A stretch of DNA of 64,000 nt, from positions 124,001 through 188,000 of the forward strand of contig NZ_FOLT01000002.1 in NCBI RefSeq assembly GCF_900112455.1, read 5' to 3'. Origin of the DNA: Alkalibacterium subtropicum (GTDB taxonomy: Bacteria; Bacillota; Bacilli; Lactobacillales; Carnobacteriaceae_A). This document shows, piece after piece, positions 16,537 to 24,201 of this stretch; the first letter of the stretch is position 1, and each line of letters opens with the position of its first letter. Under the pieces are notes generated by a model. That model searched no databases. It worked only from the letters and a program-made list of their open reading frames with translations, and was not told the origin of the DNA. Both the position numbers and the translations under genes were made by a program.

Positions 16537-16800
16537 GAGTAGATCCAATAGGCGCTTTATTGGCATTGCTCAGACGCATTTTAGCCTGAGTACGTCCAAT
16601 AGGCGCTTCATTGGCATTGCTCAAACGCATTTTGGTCTGGGTACGTCCAATAGGCGCCTCATTGACAGTGCTCAAATGCATTTTAGCCTGAGTACGTCCA
16701 ATAGGCGCCTCATTGGCATAGCTCAAACACATCTTAGCCTGAGTACGTCCAATGAACGCTTCATTGGCATTGCTCAGACGCATTTTAGCCTGAGTACGTC
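16537..16800. repeat. Five tandem 51-bp repeats
   Basis: Units start at 16537, 16588, 16639, 16690 and 16741, with a partial sixth at 16792, at an exact 51-bp period. Each begins GAGTACGTCCAAT and contains a dyad ending ATTGG; in the last unit it is perfect (CCAATGAA-CGC-TTCATTGG). Because 51 is divisible by three, both strands stay open, but neither frame looks like a gene. The rest of the 16319-16894 gap contains only the two hairpins and unremarkable sequence. Confidence 0.93.
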
Positions 16801-16894
16801 GCCTGTTTGCTGCTGTGAGTACTCAACGTACTATTGCTACCCGATTTATTCTGTAAGATTCACCTTCTCAGATAAAACTGAACGCGTAAAATCC

Positions 16895-17830
16895 TTACCA
16901 GGGCAGCGGACGGCCTTTGATTTCTTCGATCCAGAGTCCTCTCAAATCCTGAACCATCTTTTCAGGAAGCAGATCCTGCGAGGCTGAGAGATTATGCAGC
17001 AGCTGTTCGCTGTTTCTGGCTCCCGGTATGACTGTGGATACTTCTTTATATGACAGGACATACTGTAAGGCCACTCGGGTCATCGAAGCGTCTTCCCCAA
17101 TAATCTGGCGCACTTTGTTTACCAGTTCTGAACGTCGCTGGATATCTTCCCTGCTCCAGCGGCTTCTGATACCATCGAACGAACTGTTTTCGTCATATTT
17201 CCCTGTCAGCCAGCCCGAATCCAGCGGCACTTTGACGATGAGGCCGACGCCTTCATTATAAGCACGGCTCATGGCTTCAAGGGGTTCTTGGTGAAAGATG
17301 TTGAACATGACTTCAATGATCTGACTGTCTGTTTTATCAAGGAGCTGGTTGACTTCTTTACCTGTATCGACAGAAGCCCCATACGCTTTGATTTTTCCTT
17401 CCTTTTTAAGTTTTTCAAGCACCTGAAACTGCGGAGACTGCTGATCCAAAGCCGATAAAGGCGGATTGTGCAGGAGCAGACTGTCTAAGTAATCGGTATC
17501 CAGTCTTTTCAGACTGCTTTCAACCGAAGCGATCAAGTCGTCCGGATCAAAACTCTGTTCATCATTCGCCTGATGTCCGCACTTACTGCTGATAACGACT
17601 TGTTCTCTGTTTTCTTTCAAAGCCTTTCCTAAAAGTTCTTCACTTTTTCCCAGACCATAATTCGGTGCTGTGTCAAAAAAGAAACAGCCGTTCATATGCG
17701 CTTCATGGACCAGACGGATTGCTTCGTCATCACTCATCCGTCCCCAATCGTTCTCATTTCCCAACTGCCAGGCGCCAAAACCCACTTCTGACACTTCTAT
17801 CCCTGTATTTCCCAACATACGCTTCTTCAT
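16895..17830 (-). CDS. Aldo/keto reductase
   Basis: 311-aa NADPH-dependent oxidoreductase of the YccK/Tas-like branch. The catalytic tetrad is visible as Asp and Tyr in FFDTAPNYGLGKSEE, Lys in VVISSKCG and His in SLLLHNP. The cofactor phosphate site near the end appears as STVIPGARNSEQL. It would reduce aldehydes or ketones; the substrate is unknown. The ATG has AGGGGTG upstream. It is near, but transcriptionally separate from, the quinone oxidoreductase gene. Confidence 0.92.
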   Translation of the reverse strand: MKKRMLGNTGIEVSEVGFGAWQLGNENDWGRMSDDEAIRLVHEAHMNGCFFFDTAPNYGLGKSEELLGKALKENREQVVISSKCGHQANDEQSFDPDDLIASVESSLKRLDTDYLDSLLLHNPPLSALDQQSPQFQVLEKLKKEGKIKAYGASVDTGKEVNQLLDKTDSQIIEVMFNIFHQEPLEAMSRAYNEGVGLIVKVPLDSGWLTGKYDENSSFDGIRSRWSREDIQRRSELVNKVRQIIGEDASMTRVALQYVLSYKEVSTVIPGARNSEQLLHNLSASQDLLPEKMVQDLRGLWIEEIKGRPLPW

Positions 17831-17919
17831 TCTCTTTTCACCCCTAATATTATTTACTATCTACTCTTTATGATACCGCTCATCTTCCAGTGAATCCACT
17901 CGGACACAGCAGAGACGTT

Positions 17920-18903
17920 TCAGTCACTTACCTTCATAATGATTTTCCCTGTATTTTCATTGTCTTCCATCATGCGATGCGCTTCCGGCAGCTCTTCAAA
18001 AGGAATCACCACATGGATGACCGGTTTCAATTTCTTTTCTTTAAAGAAAGGCATGACGACTTCAGCGAATTCCTGTGAGAGCTGAGCTTTATAGTCATCG
18101 CTTCTTGGTGTGAGCAGAGTGCCTTTAAGAACGATCCGCTTTTTCATCACGTCGCCTAACGACACTTTATCCACTTCGCTTCCACCAAGCGTCCCAATGA
18201 GGATCCACCGCGCATCCACTGCACAGCTTTCCAGATTCATCTTCCAGTATGAGCCCCCCACAAAATCTAAAATAACATCTACGCCGATCCCTTCCGTCAC
18301 TCCACTTATACGTTCTGCAAATGACTCTTCCTTATAGTTGACTAACACGTGTGCGCCGAGTTCTTTTGCCTTTTCCAGTTTCTCAGGATGACCAGCTGTG
18401 GCAAATATCGTTGCCTGACTCAGCTGGCTCGCCATCTGGATCGCCGCCGTCCCCACACCGCTTCCTGCGGCATGGATCAGGATTTTCTCTTTTTCCTTCA
18501 GTTCACCCAGCCAGTACATCGTCTGATAAGCAGTCAAAAAGACTTCCGGGATTGCAGCTCCTTCTTCAAAAGTCAGTTCATCCGGCAGTACTATTGCCCG
18601 TTCATCCGGCATGGTGACGTATTCCCCGTAACCGCCGTGATTGACCAGCCCGCACACACGAGTCCCGGCATGCAGCTTGGAATCGGTCGACTGGTTTTCG
18701 ACGACCACTCCACTGACTTCAACGCCTAAGATCGGATAAGGTTCTGTCAACGCTGTGTTCTGTCGGGTCAATGTATCCGTACGGTTGATACCGGCCGCCT
18801 TGACTTCGACAAGGAGTTCCCCCTGCTTCGGTACAGGCTTCTCCACTTCGATCTGCTGCAGGACTTGTCTGCCGCCTGGTTTTTCAATGCTCCATGCTCT
18901 CAT
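17920..18903 (-). CDS. Zinc-independent quinone oxidoreductase-like dehydrogenase (MDR family)
   Basis: 327-aa medium-chain reductase. The N-terminal GroES-like domain has GELLVEVKAAGINRTDTLTRQ, and Rossmann binding is at LIHAAGSGVGTAAIQMA (the AxGxxGxxA motif). It lacks the cysteine cluster of zinc-type alcohol dehydrogenases, so it belongs to the NAD(P)H:quinone reductase/zeta-crystallin side of the family. I choose the ATG at 18903 (MRAWSIEKPGG), since AAAGGATG is 8 bp upstream; a start three codons earlier is too near the site. The upstream gene overlaps it by 20 bp. Confidence 0.92.
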   Translation of the reverse strand: MRAWSIEKPGGRQVLQQIEVEKPVPKQGELLVEVKAAGINRTDTLTRQNTALTEPYPILGVEVSGVVVENQSTDSKLHAGTRVCGLVNHGGYGEYVTMPDERAIVLPDELTFEEGAAIPEVFLTAYQTMYWLGELKEKEKILIHAAGSGVGTAAIQMASQLSQATIFATAGHPEKLEKAKELGAHVLVNYKEESFAERISGVTEGIGVDVILDFVGGSYWKMNLESCAVDARWILIGTLGGSEVDKVSLGDVMKKRIVLKGTLLTPRSDDYKAQLSQEFAEVVMPFFKEKKLKPVIHVVIPFEELPEAHRMMEDNENTGKIIMKVSD

Positions 18904-19423
18904 CACATTCATCCTTTTCTTTCACTCTGTTTAAAAAATCTTCAACGTCTTTCGGTGTGCGCAGCCAGATCACTTCAGTCTCGTCAGAAAGCTGCTCGAG
19001 CTGGTCAATGATTATTGGGCGCTGGTCGAGGGGGAACCGCCAGATCCATCTGTAAAAAGCCAGATCGATATGTTCCCTGTTGCCTTCGTGCATGTCCGGG
19101 CGTCTTTTATTCCGGTACTGAAAAGCGCGTTTCATGACCCGATAAAGACAAAGCGTGCGCTTGAAGTCCAGGAATATGACCGTATCGGCCGCTTCGATCC
19201 GGATATCCAACGTCCCACCATAATTGCCGTCAATGATCCACTCTGGCCGTTTAACCAGAACTTTTTGGATAACACGCTGGTCCTCTTTAGATATAAGCAC
19301 CCAGTTCGGTTTCCAGTGCAGCACGTCTAAATGATATACAGGCAGACCTGTCTGTTCTCCCAAACGTCTGGCCAGCGTGGATTTCCCCGCACCCGATGAG
19401 CCAATGATCGCGATTCTTTCCAA
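18884..19423 (-). CDS. P-loop nucleotide kinase-like protein (FlaR / topology-modulation type)
   Basis: 179-aa adenylate-kinase-like ATPase. It starts LERIAIIGSSGAGKSTLARRL (Walker A, first 20 residues) and contains GLPVYHLDVLHWKPNW and WIIDGNYGGTLDIRIEAADTVIFLDF, both standard for the FlaR/topology-modulation family. The family is poorly characterised. A TTG start at 19423 is favoured because GAGGTGG lies 5 bp upstream and the P-loop protein family begins here. The upstream in-frame ATG codons add 26 unrelated residues. Co-transcribed with the quinone reductase gene (20-bp overlap). Confidence 0.82.
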   Translation of the reverse strand: MERIAIIGSSGAGKSTLARRLGEQTGLPVYHLDVLHWKPNWVLISKEDQRVIQKVLVKRPEWIIDGNYGGTLDIRIEAADTVIFLDFKRTLCLYRVMKRAFQYRNKRRPDMHEGNREHIDLAFYRWIWRFPLDQRPIIIDQLEQLSDETEVIWLRTPKDVEDFLNRVKEKDECDESMEH

Positions 19424-19494
19424 TGATACCACCTCATTTATCCAGTATACTAAAGTCAGGCCCCTTACTCTAATCATACTCATTGTCAGAATCA

Positions 19495-19522
19495 TTGACA
19501 AAAAGAAAGGTTCTGGTACACT
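19495..19522 (+). promoter_or_regulatory. Promoter before dioxygenase relic and hydrolase gene
   Basis: TTGACA (19495-19500), 16-bp spacer, TACACT (19517-19522). Confidence 0.65.
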
Positions 19523-19527
19523 TGAAT

Positions 19528-19548
19528 CAGTTCGAATTAGAGATAAAA
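19528..19548 (+). promoter_or_regulatory. MhqR-like operator
   Basis: CAGTTCGAATTAGAGATAAAA agrees at 17 of 21 positions with the MhqR operator of B. subtilis as I recall it (tATCTcgaAtTCgAGATaaaa). It sits just after the -10, where a repressor would block transcription. MhqR controls thiol/quinone detoxification genes, matching the genes that follow. Confidence 0.65.
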
Positions 19549-19560
19549 AAGGGTGGGTAG

Positions 19561-19740
19561 AACAGCTGGTCGAACGGTGCTGGCATTAAGAACTTGGCCA
19601 TCAAAGGATTCGGTGGCTCCATACTGTATCCTACCAGTCCGAAAGAAACTGGCCTGCTCGGAGATTCACTCAAACTGCCGGAACAGTCCGAAGCAAAAAG
19701 AACAGAACGAGAGATAAACCTCATACCATTAACCCATTAA
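19561..19740 (+). pseudogene. C-terminal relic of a ring-cleaving dioxygenase (MhqO-like)
   Basis: A 59-codon open frame without a start, ending TAA at 19738-19740. It reads KNLAIKGFGGSILYPT, then LGDSLKLPEQSEAKRTERE and a short tail. This resembles the end of MhqO-type extradiol dioxygenases (...REPGGILFEIATD...LGEKLKLPEQYE...). The N-terminal domain and metal ligands are gone, and a TAG precedes the frame at 19558. It lies between the MhqR-like operator and the hydrolase gene, and its stop overlaps that gene's AAGGAG site, as in an intact operon. Function is lost; only the family call is inference from the short match. Confidence 0.65.
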
Positions 19741-19753
19741 GGAGTGAAGATCA

Positions 19754-20371
19754 ATGAAACATATTTTCAAACAAGGTACAGACTTGACGAACACGACCCT
19801 TCTCCTGCTTCACGGCACAGGCGGTTCAGAGGAGGATCTGCTTCCATTAGCTGAACGCATCGACCCGAAAGCCAATGTCCTGAGCGTCCGAGGAAACATC
19901 AGCGAAAACGGCCTGTCCCGCTATTTCAAGCGTCTAAGACCGGGTGTCTTCGATGAAGAAGACCTGAAAGTCAGAACACATGAACTGAACGACTTTCTGG
20001 ATGAGGCGGCAGATGAATATGGCTTTGACCGAAAACAGATCGTCGCTATCGGCTATTCAAATGGGGCCAACATTGCCGGAAGCCTGCTGTTCCATTACAG
20101 TGATGCCCTGACGGGGGCGGTCCTGCACCATCCGATGGTCCCTCTAAGAGGTTTGCAGCTTCCTGATTTATCAAAGACTCCTGTCTTTATCGGGGCCGGA
20201 AAGAACGATTCGATCTGCCCGTCAGAAGAATCAGAAGAACTCAAGCAGCTGCTCTCTGAAGCCGGAGCTGACGTAACTTTGCATTGGGAAAATCACGGTC
20301 ATCAGCTTACCGGCACAGAAATCGATGCCGCAGCAAACTGGTATAGAAAACAAAAAAATCGCCTGGGTTAA
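19754..20371 (+). CDS. mhqD: Alpha/beta-hydrolase / carboxylesterase (MhqD-like)
   Basis: 205-aa serine hydrolase. The nucleophile is Ser102 in GYSNG, with a possible Asp in GAGKNDSICP and His in NHGHQL. The HGTGGSEEDLLPLAE oxyanion segment and SRYFKRLRPGVFDEEDL stretch are typical of the MhqD phospholipase/carboxylesterase group, which is induced by quinones and diamide in B. subtilis. A promoter with an MhqR-like operator lies upstream, after which a decayed dioxygenase precedes this gene. AAGGAG is 10 bp before the ATG. The stop codon forms part of the loop of its terminator. Confidence 0.88.
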   Translation: MKHIFKQGTDLTNTTLLLLHGTGGSEEDLLPLAERIDPKANVLSVRGNISENGLSRYFKRLRPGVFDEEDLKVRTHELNDFLDEAADEYGFDRKQIVAIGYSNGANIAGSLLFHYSDALTGAVLHHPMVPLRGLQLPDLSKTPVFIGAGKNDSICPSEESEELKQLLSEAGADVTLHWENHGHQLTGTEIDAAANWYRKQKNRLG

Positions 20372-20382
20372 CAGGCGATTTT
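20355..20382. terminator. Terminator overlapping the hydrolase stop codon
   Basis: AAAATCGCCTG-GGTTAA-CAGGCGATTTT, 11-bp perfect stem; the hydrolase TAA is in the loop. Also usable by the convergent YccF gene. Confidence 0.9.
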
Positions 20383-20395
20383 TTCTTTCTCTTTT

Positions 20396-20767
20396 TTACA
20401 TTCCGGTTCTGACGATACGCGCTCCAAAAGGAAGCAGGGCAAGTTTAGCCTGCTTAAAATGCTGGAGCCCAAAGGGGATACCGACAATGGTCAGGCAAAA
20501 GGCCGCCCCCATCGTGACTTCTTCGACAACAAGAGCAAAACCGCCGAGAACGAGCCACAAAACGTTGAACATAAAAGAGACTCCGCCATGTCCAAATTCA
20601 ATATCCTTACCAAAAGGTGCAGCTGCCATCGTCGAGAATTTGAAACACTGTCTGCCGATTGGCAAGCCCACGATCGTGATCGACCAGAGCACACCCAGGA
20701 TCAGCCAGGTTAAGAAACTGACAAACCCTCCTAAAATAAACCATACGATATTACCTAATAACTTCAA
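20396..20767 (-). CDS. YccF domain membrane protein
   Basis: 123-aa protein with two copies of the YccF repeat: GFVSFLTWLILGVLWSITIVGLPIGRQCFKF and VLWLVLGGFALVVEEVTMGAAFCLTIVGIPFGLQHFK. Each pairs membrane helices with a conserved TIVGxPFG/LPIG turn, and the tail ends LLPFGARIV. Likely an inner membrane protein with about four helices; function unknown. The gene is 24 bp from the upstream aldo/keto reductase stop, so the two may be co-transcribed. Confidence 0.9.
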   Translation of the reverse strand: MKLLGNIVWFILGGFVSFLTWLILGVLWSITIVGLPIGRQCFKFSTMAAAPFGKDIEFGHGGVSFMFNVLWLVLGGFALVVEEVTMGAAFCLTIVGIPFGLQHFKQAKLALLPFGARIVRTGM

Positions 20768-20790
20768 ATCCTTCTTCCTTTCATAATAAG

Positions 20791-21645
20791 TCAGCTGATC
20801 TGAGGTGGACGTTCATTCTGGTTGTTGGATTCCTGGAAATCAGAGTGCTGCCACTGGTACAAGTATTCAAAATCTTTTTCATCCAGTTTGAAATCAAAGA
20901 TATCGAAATTCTCTTCAATGCGGTACATATGCGCGGACTTCGTCAACGGTACCGTATCCAGATCCAGACAGAAGCGCAGTAAAATCTGGGCCATGGTTTT
21001 ATTGTACTTGTTCAGCATCTCTCGCATGCGATCCTCTTTTTTCAATACATTCAGCGGATTCAGCGGGGAATAAGCTTGGACAACGATATCGTTCTTTCTG
21101 CAGTACTCTCTCAACTCGTCCTGCGTGACGCCTGGATGAATAAGCATCTGATTGACCATCGGTTTGATCCTTGCATGATCAACAAGGTTTTCTAAATGAT
21201 TGATGGAAAAATTGCTGACACCGATCGCTTTCAGTACTCCCTCCTCATACAGTTCTTCCATTGCTTTCCACGTGTCGATATTATCTTCTTCCCAGTCTTC
21301 CCCGTGTCCTTCGACAACAGGCCAGTGAATGAGATAGAGGTCAAGGTAATCCGTACCCAGTTTTCTCAGTGATTCTTCCACTTCACGTCTCACGTTATCA
21401 TACCCATGTGCACCATTTCTCAGTTTACTTGTTAAAAAAAGTTCTTCTCTTGGAAAGCCGCTTTCCCTAAGTGCGTCTCCCACGAGGTCTTCATTCTGAT
21501 AGGCGGCCGCATTGTCAATATGACGAAAACCGACTTCTATTGCTTTTAACACCGATTTAACGGCTTCATCTTCATTCGTGTTCTGCCACATGCCAAACCC
21601 CAACACCGGCATTTTAAGTCCATTGGCTAAAATTACATTTTCCAT
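20791..21645 (-). CDS. Aldo/keto reductase (YvgN/2,5-diketogluconate reductase-like)
   Basis: 284-aa NADPH-dependent reductase of the AKR5 type. Catalytic residues are visible: Asp and Tyr in GFRHIDNAAAYQNED, Lys in LFLTSKLRN, and His in LYLIHWPV. The usual GVSNFSINHLENL and VNQMLIHPG segments follow. Homologues reduce methylglyoxal and other aldehydes; substrate here is inferred only by family. GGAGGGAATT is upstream of the ATG. It is divergent from the M20 amidohydrolase, and a palindromic site lies in the shared control region. Confidence 0.93.
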   Translation of the reverse strand: MENVILANGLKMPVLGFGMWQNTNEDEAVKSVLKAIEVGFRHIDNAAAYQNEDLVGDALRESGFPREELFLTSKLRNGAHGYDNVRREVEESLRKLGTDYLDLYLIHWPVVEGHGEDWEEDNIDTWKAMEELYEEGVLKAIGVSNFSINHLENLVDHARIKPMVNQMLIHPGVTQDELREYCRKNDIVVQAYSPLNPLNVLKKEDRMREMLNKYNKTMAQILLRFCLDLDTVPLTKSAHMYRIEENFDIFDFKLDEKDFEYLYQWQHSDFQESNNQNERPPQIS

Positions 21646-21692
21646 TCCAATTCCCTCCGCTTCCTGAATCCTGACTTGATTTGTGCAAAGTC

Positions 21693-21718
21693 TATCTATA
21701 ACTAGTATACTATAGATA
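21693..21718. promoter_or_regulatory. Palindrome in divergent control region
   Basis: TATCTATA-N10-TATAGATA, perfect 8-bp arms between the divergent AKR and M20 genes. A TATACT (21706-21711) lies across its right half, so a bound protein would cover core promoter sequence. Confidence 0.5.
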
Positions 21719-21778
21719 AAGATTCTATCCTATTAACACCATTCAAACATCTAATAGAATTTACAGGGAGGAAGAAAT

Positions 21779-22966
21779 ATGTCATTAATTGATGAACTGA
21801 CAAAAAAGCTGGAGGCAAAGCAGGATCGGCTTATTGAAGTAAGACGCTATCTTCACGCACATCCCGAACTGTCATTCCAGGAAGAACAGACAGCCGCTTA
21901 TTTAAAAGATTTTTATAAGAATGTCCCTGTCGACAGCATCGAAACAGATTTCGGTGGGAACCGCGGGGTAGTTGTAAATATTAAAGGCGGAAAGCCCGGT
22001 CCACGACTTGCATTACGTGCCGACTTCGATGCCCTTCCCATTCAGGAAGAAACCAACCTGCCTTTCGCTTCCCAGAACAAAGGTGTCATGCATGCCTGTG
22101 GTCACGATGGACACACAGCCTATATGCTTATCCTTGCTGAAACATTAGCCGAAATGAAAGACCAATTGAATGGCTCAGTCAGGATCATCCATCAGCCAGC
22201 AGAAGAAATGCCGCCGGGCGGGGCCAAAAGCATGGTCGAAGCCGGTGTGTTGAACGATGTGGATGCAGTCCTCGGCATTCATGTGATGTCGGCTATGGAA
22301 ACCGGAAAAGTATATTACCGCAGTGGCCAGACACAGACCGGACGAGCGAAATTCAGCCTTAAGATCCAAGGTAAAGGCGGTCACGGGGCCATGCCTCATA
22401 CGGCCAATGATGCTATTGTCGCCGCAAGCGCCTTTGTCATGAATGTGCAGACGATCGTCAGCCGCCGCATCGATCCCTTTGACTCAGCCGTGGTCACGAT
22501 TGGTTCCTTTGACGGTAAAGGTCAGTTCAACATTATCAAAGACGCCGTTGAACTGGAAGGAGACGTGCGCACTCTTTCTTCCGAATCCAGAACACAAGTG
22601 GAAGAGGAAGTAAGAAAAATCACCAAGGGGATCGAAGCGATGTACGGCGTCGAGGCTCAGCTGGATTATGTGAATGACTACCCCGTCCTTGTCAATGACG
22701 AAGACGTCACCTTAAAAGTAAAAGAAGCGATCGAACAGGCAAATATACCTGAAATCAATGCCGTTCTGGAAACAGGCCCGATCGCTCCTTCGGAAGACTT
22801 TGCCTATTATCTTCAGGAAAAACCCGGAACGTTCATTTATGTCGGTGCCAAGCCTGAAGGTAAGGAAGGCTTTCCGCACCATCATCCTAAATTCGAAATC
22901 GATGAACGCAGCCTCCTCATCAGCGCCAAGGCCATGGCCGCAGCCGTCGCTTCCTATCTGGGATGA
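21779..22966 (+). CDS. M20 family amidohydrolase (N-acyl-amino-acid / hippurate hydrolase type)
   Basis: 395-aa metallohydrolase that removes acyl groups from N-acylated amino acids. Metal ligands appear as HACGHDGH (residues near 105), PAEEMPPGG, GIHV and the C-terminal HHHPKFEIDE. A dimerisation/lid domain occupies the middle (GKGGHGAMPHTANDA). Length and order are standard. The ATG follows AGGGAGGAAG at 7 bp. It is single, with its own strong terminator, and divergent from an aldo/keto reductase. The natural substrate is unknown. Confidence 0.93.
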   Translation: MSLIDELTKKLEAKQDRLIEVRRYLHAHPELSFQEEQTAAYLKDFYKNVPVDSIETDFGGNRGVVVNIKGGKPGPRLALRADFDALPIQEETNLPFASQNKGVMHACGHDGHTAYMLILAETLAEMKDQLNGSVRIIHQPAEEMPPGGAKSMVEAGVLNDVDAVLGIHVMSAMETGKVYYRSGQTQTGRAKFSLKIQGKGGHGAMPHTANDAIVAASAFVMNVQTIVSRRIDPFDSAVVTIGSFDGKGQFNIIKDAVELEGDVRTLSSESRTQVEEEVRKITKGIEAMYGVEAQLDYVNDYPVLVNDEDVTLKVKEAIEQANIPEINAVLETGPIAPSEDFAYYLQEKPGTFIYVGAKPEGKEGFPHHHPKFEIDERSLLISAKAMAAAVASYLG

Positions 22967-22980
22967 ATCCTTCATAAATC

Positions 22981-23013
22981 AAAAGCTCTCAAACGTCATG
23001 TTTGAGAGCTTTT
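22981..23013 (+). terminator. Terminator of amidohydrolase gene
   Basis: AAAAGCTCTCAAAC-GTCAT-complement, 14-bp perfect stem plus T-run. Confidence 0.92.
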
Positions 23014-23224
23014 TTGTGTGATCATCTTAAAAAATACGAGATGAGTTACAAGGTCTTTCTGCTGCATATATCAGCATGGCAACCTATTATCTATTTGGTA
23101 TACTGAGGAAAGTTATGATCAAAAAATTCAAATCGGAAGCATGTTCTTCGGAACATGCTATCTAAAATATAAATCATTGCAATAAATACTCTCGGTCGTG
23201 ACTACTGGTGCTGAATTTACTGTA

Positions 23225-23510
23225 TTCGGTAGTTTTCAGTACGTATAAGTACTGAACCTACCGAACTCAGGTATGTTCGACACTTTGAGTAAATACTACA
23301 CCTACTAAGTGTCGAAGTTTGGCTTAGTTCGACACTTAGAGATGAATGAAGAAATCTTAACTACCGAAATCGACTATATTCGGCTATTAGATATGAACTA
23401 TCATTTTCTATCTACCGAACCTAAGGTATCTTCGACACTTAGCAGCCTGTCTTATCTCAGAACTTACCGAACTTCGAGCACTTCGGTAAGTTCCACCTTC
23501 AATCCGTTTC
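23225..23510. repeat. Degenerate ~51-52-bp repeats with CTACCGAA and TTCGACACTT motifs
   Basis: TTCGACACTT starts at 23276, 23328 and 23431 (52 and 103 apart). TACCGAA starts at 23259, 23362, 23413 and 23465 (103, 51, 52). Inverted copies (TTCGGTAG at 23226, GTGTCGAAG at 23310, CTTCGGTAAG at 23481) are mixed in, so the region can form several hairpins. No gene is present in 23014-23580. Confidence 0.75.
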
Positions 23511-23582
23511 CTAAGTACCAAAGTTACATAATTTACCTGCTTTTGTTTAGAAGCAGAAAAATAAAGATTTAATTTTGAATTT

Positions 23583-23614
23583 TTGACAGATACACGGCTT
23601 TATCCTTGTATATA
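23583..23614 (+). promoter_or_regulatory. Promoter of ECF sigma operon
   Basis: TTGACA at 23583-23588; a TGTATA/TATATA -10 region at 23607-23614 (spacer 18-20). More like a housekeeping promoter than an autoregulated ECF one. Confidence 0.55.
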
Positions 23615-23643
23615 TAAGTGAACGAACAAAGGAGGGGAATAGT

Positions 23644-24201
23644 TTGGCAGAAGATGAATGGATAATCAGAACAATCAAAAAACGGAACGAGCAGGGTCTT
23701 GAAGAGTTGATCCATAAATATGGCGGACTACTAAAAGCCATTATCCAAAAACAACTTTATGCACTCCCTGGTCATCAGGATGAATGCTTAAACGACGTTT
23801 TTCTGGCCGTCTGGAACAACATCGAACAATACGATGTATCAAAATCAAGTTTCAAAAACTGGATAGCTGTTATTGCAAGGTACCGGTCTATCAATACACT
23901 GAAAAAATACAAGAACGAGTTAAAGACTGTTAGCTGGGAAGAAGCGCTGGAAACAGAATATGTACATAACGACAAACCCTTATCTCAAGAATTATGGGAA
24001 ATTAAACTGGAAGAATTACTTGCTCCCCTTAACGAAAAAGATCATAAGCTATTTAAAGATCTCTTTGAATCACAAGATTCGACTGACGTGATTGCTGAAA
24101 AACATGGGTTAAGTCGAGGCGCTTTGTACAGCCGTTTCTCTCGGGGCAAATCAAAACTAAGACGACACTTCAAAAAGAGAGGAGAGTCAAGAAATGAATA
24201 A
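23644..24201 (+). CDS. ECF-type RNA polymerase sigma factor
   Basis: 185-aa sigma-70 family member with regions 2 and 4. Region 2 runs about residues 15-85, including GHQDECLNDVFLAVWNNIEQYD and FKNWIAVIARYRSINTLKK. Region 4 runs about 115-175 (LNEKDHKLFKDLF, then IAEKHGLSRGALYSRFSRGKSKLRR). It would direct RNA polymerase to a specific regulon. The start is TTG at 23644, preceded by AAAGGAGGGG. The downstream anti-sigma gene overlaps by 8 bp. No target promoter was identified in the window. Confidence 0.92.
   Translation: MAEDEWIIRTIKKRNEQGLEELIHKYGGLLKAIIQKQLYALPGHQDECLNDVFLAVWNNIEQYDVSKSSFKNWIAVIARYRSINTLKKYKNELKTVSWEEALETEYVHNDKPLSQELWEIKLEELLAPLNEKDHKLFKDLFESQDSTDVIAEKHGLSRGALYSRFSRGKSKLRRHFKKRGESRNE

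Noticed and set aside
16532-16783. Open frames on both strands with 17-residue repeats (NEAPIGRTQAKMRLSNA and SNRRFIGIAQTHFSLST types)
   Set aside because: They arise because the 51-bp DNA repeat is divisible by three. Both strands are equally open, there is no ribosome site, and the frames stop at the array edges.
23309-23572. 87-codon plus-strand frame rich in Ser and Thr
   Set aside because: It is created by the CTACCGAA/TTCGACACTT repeats and lacks a ribosome site.
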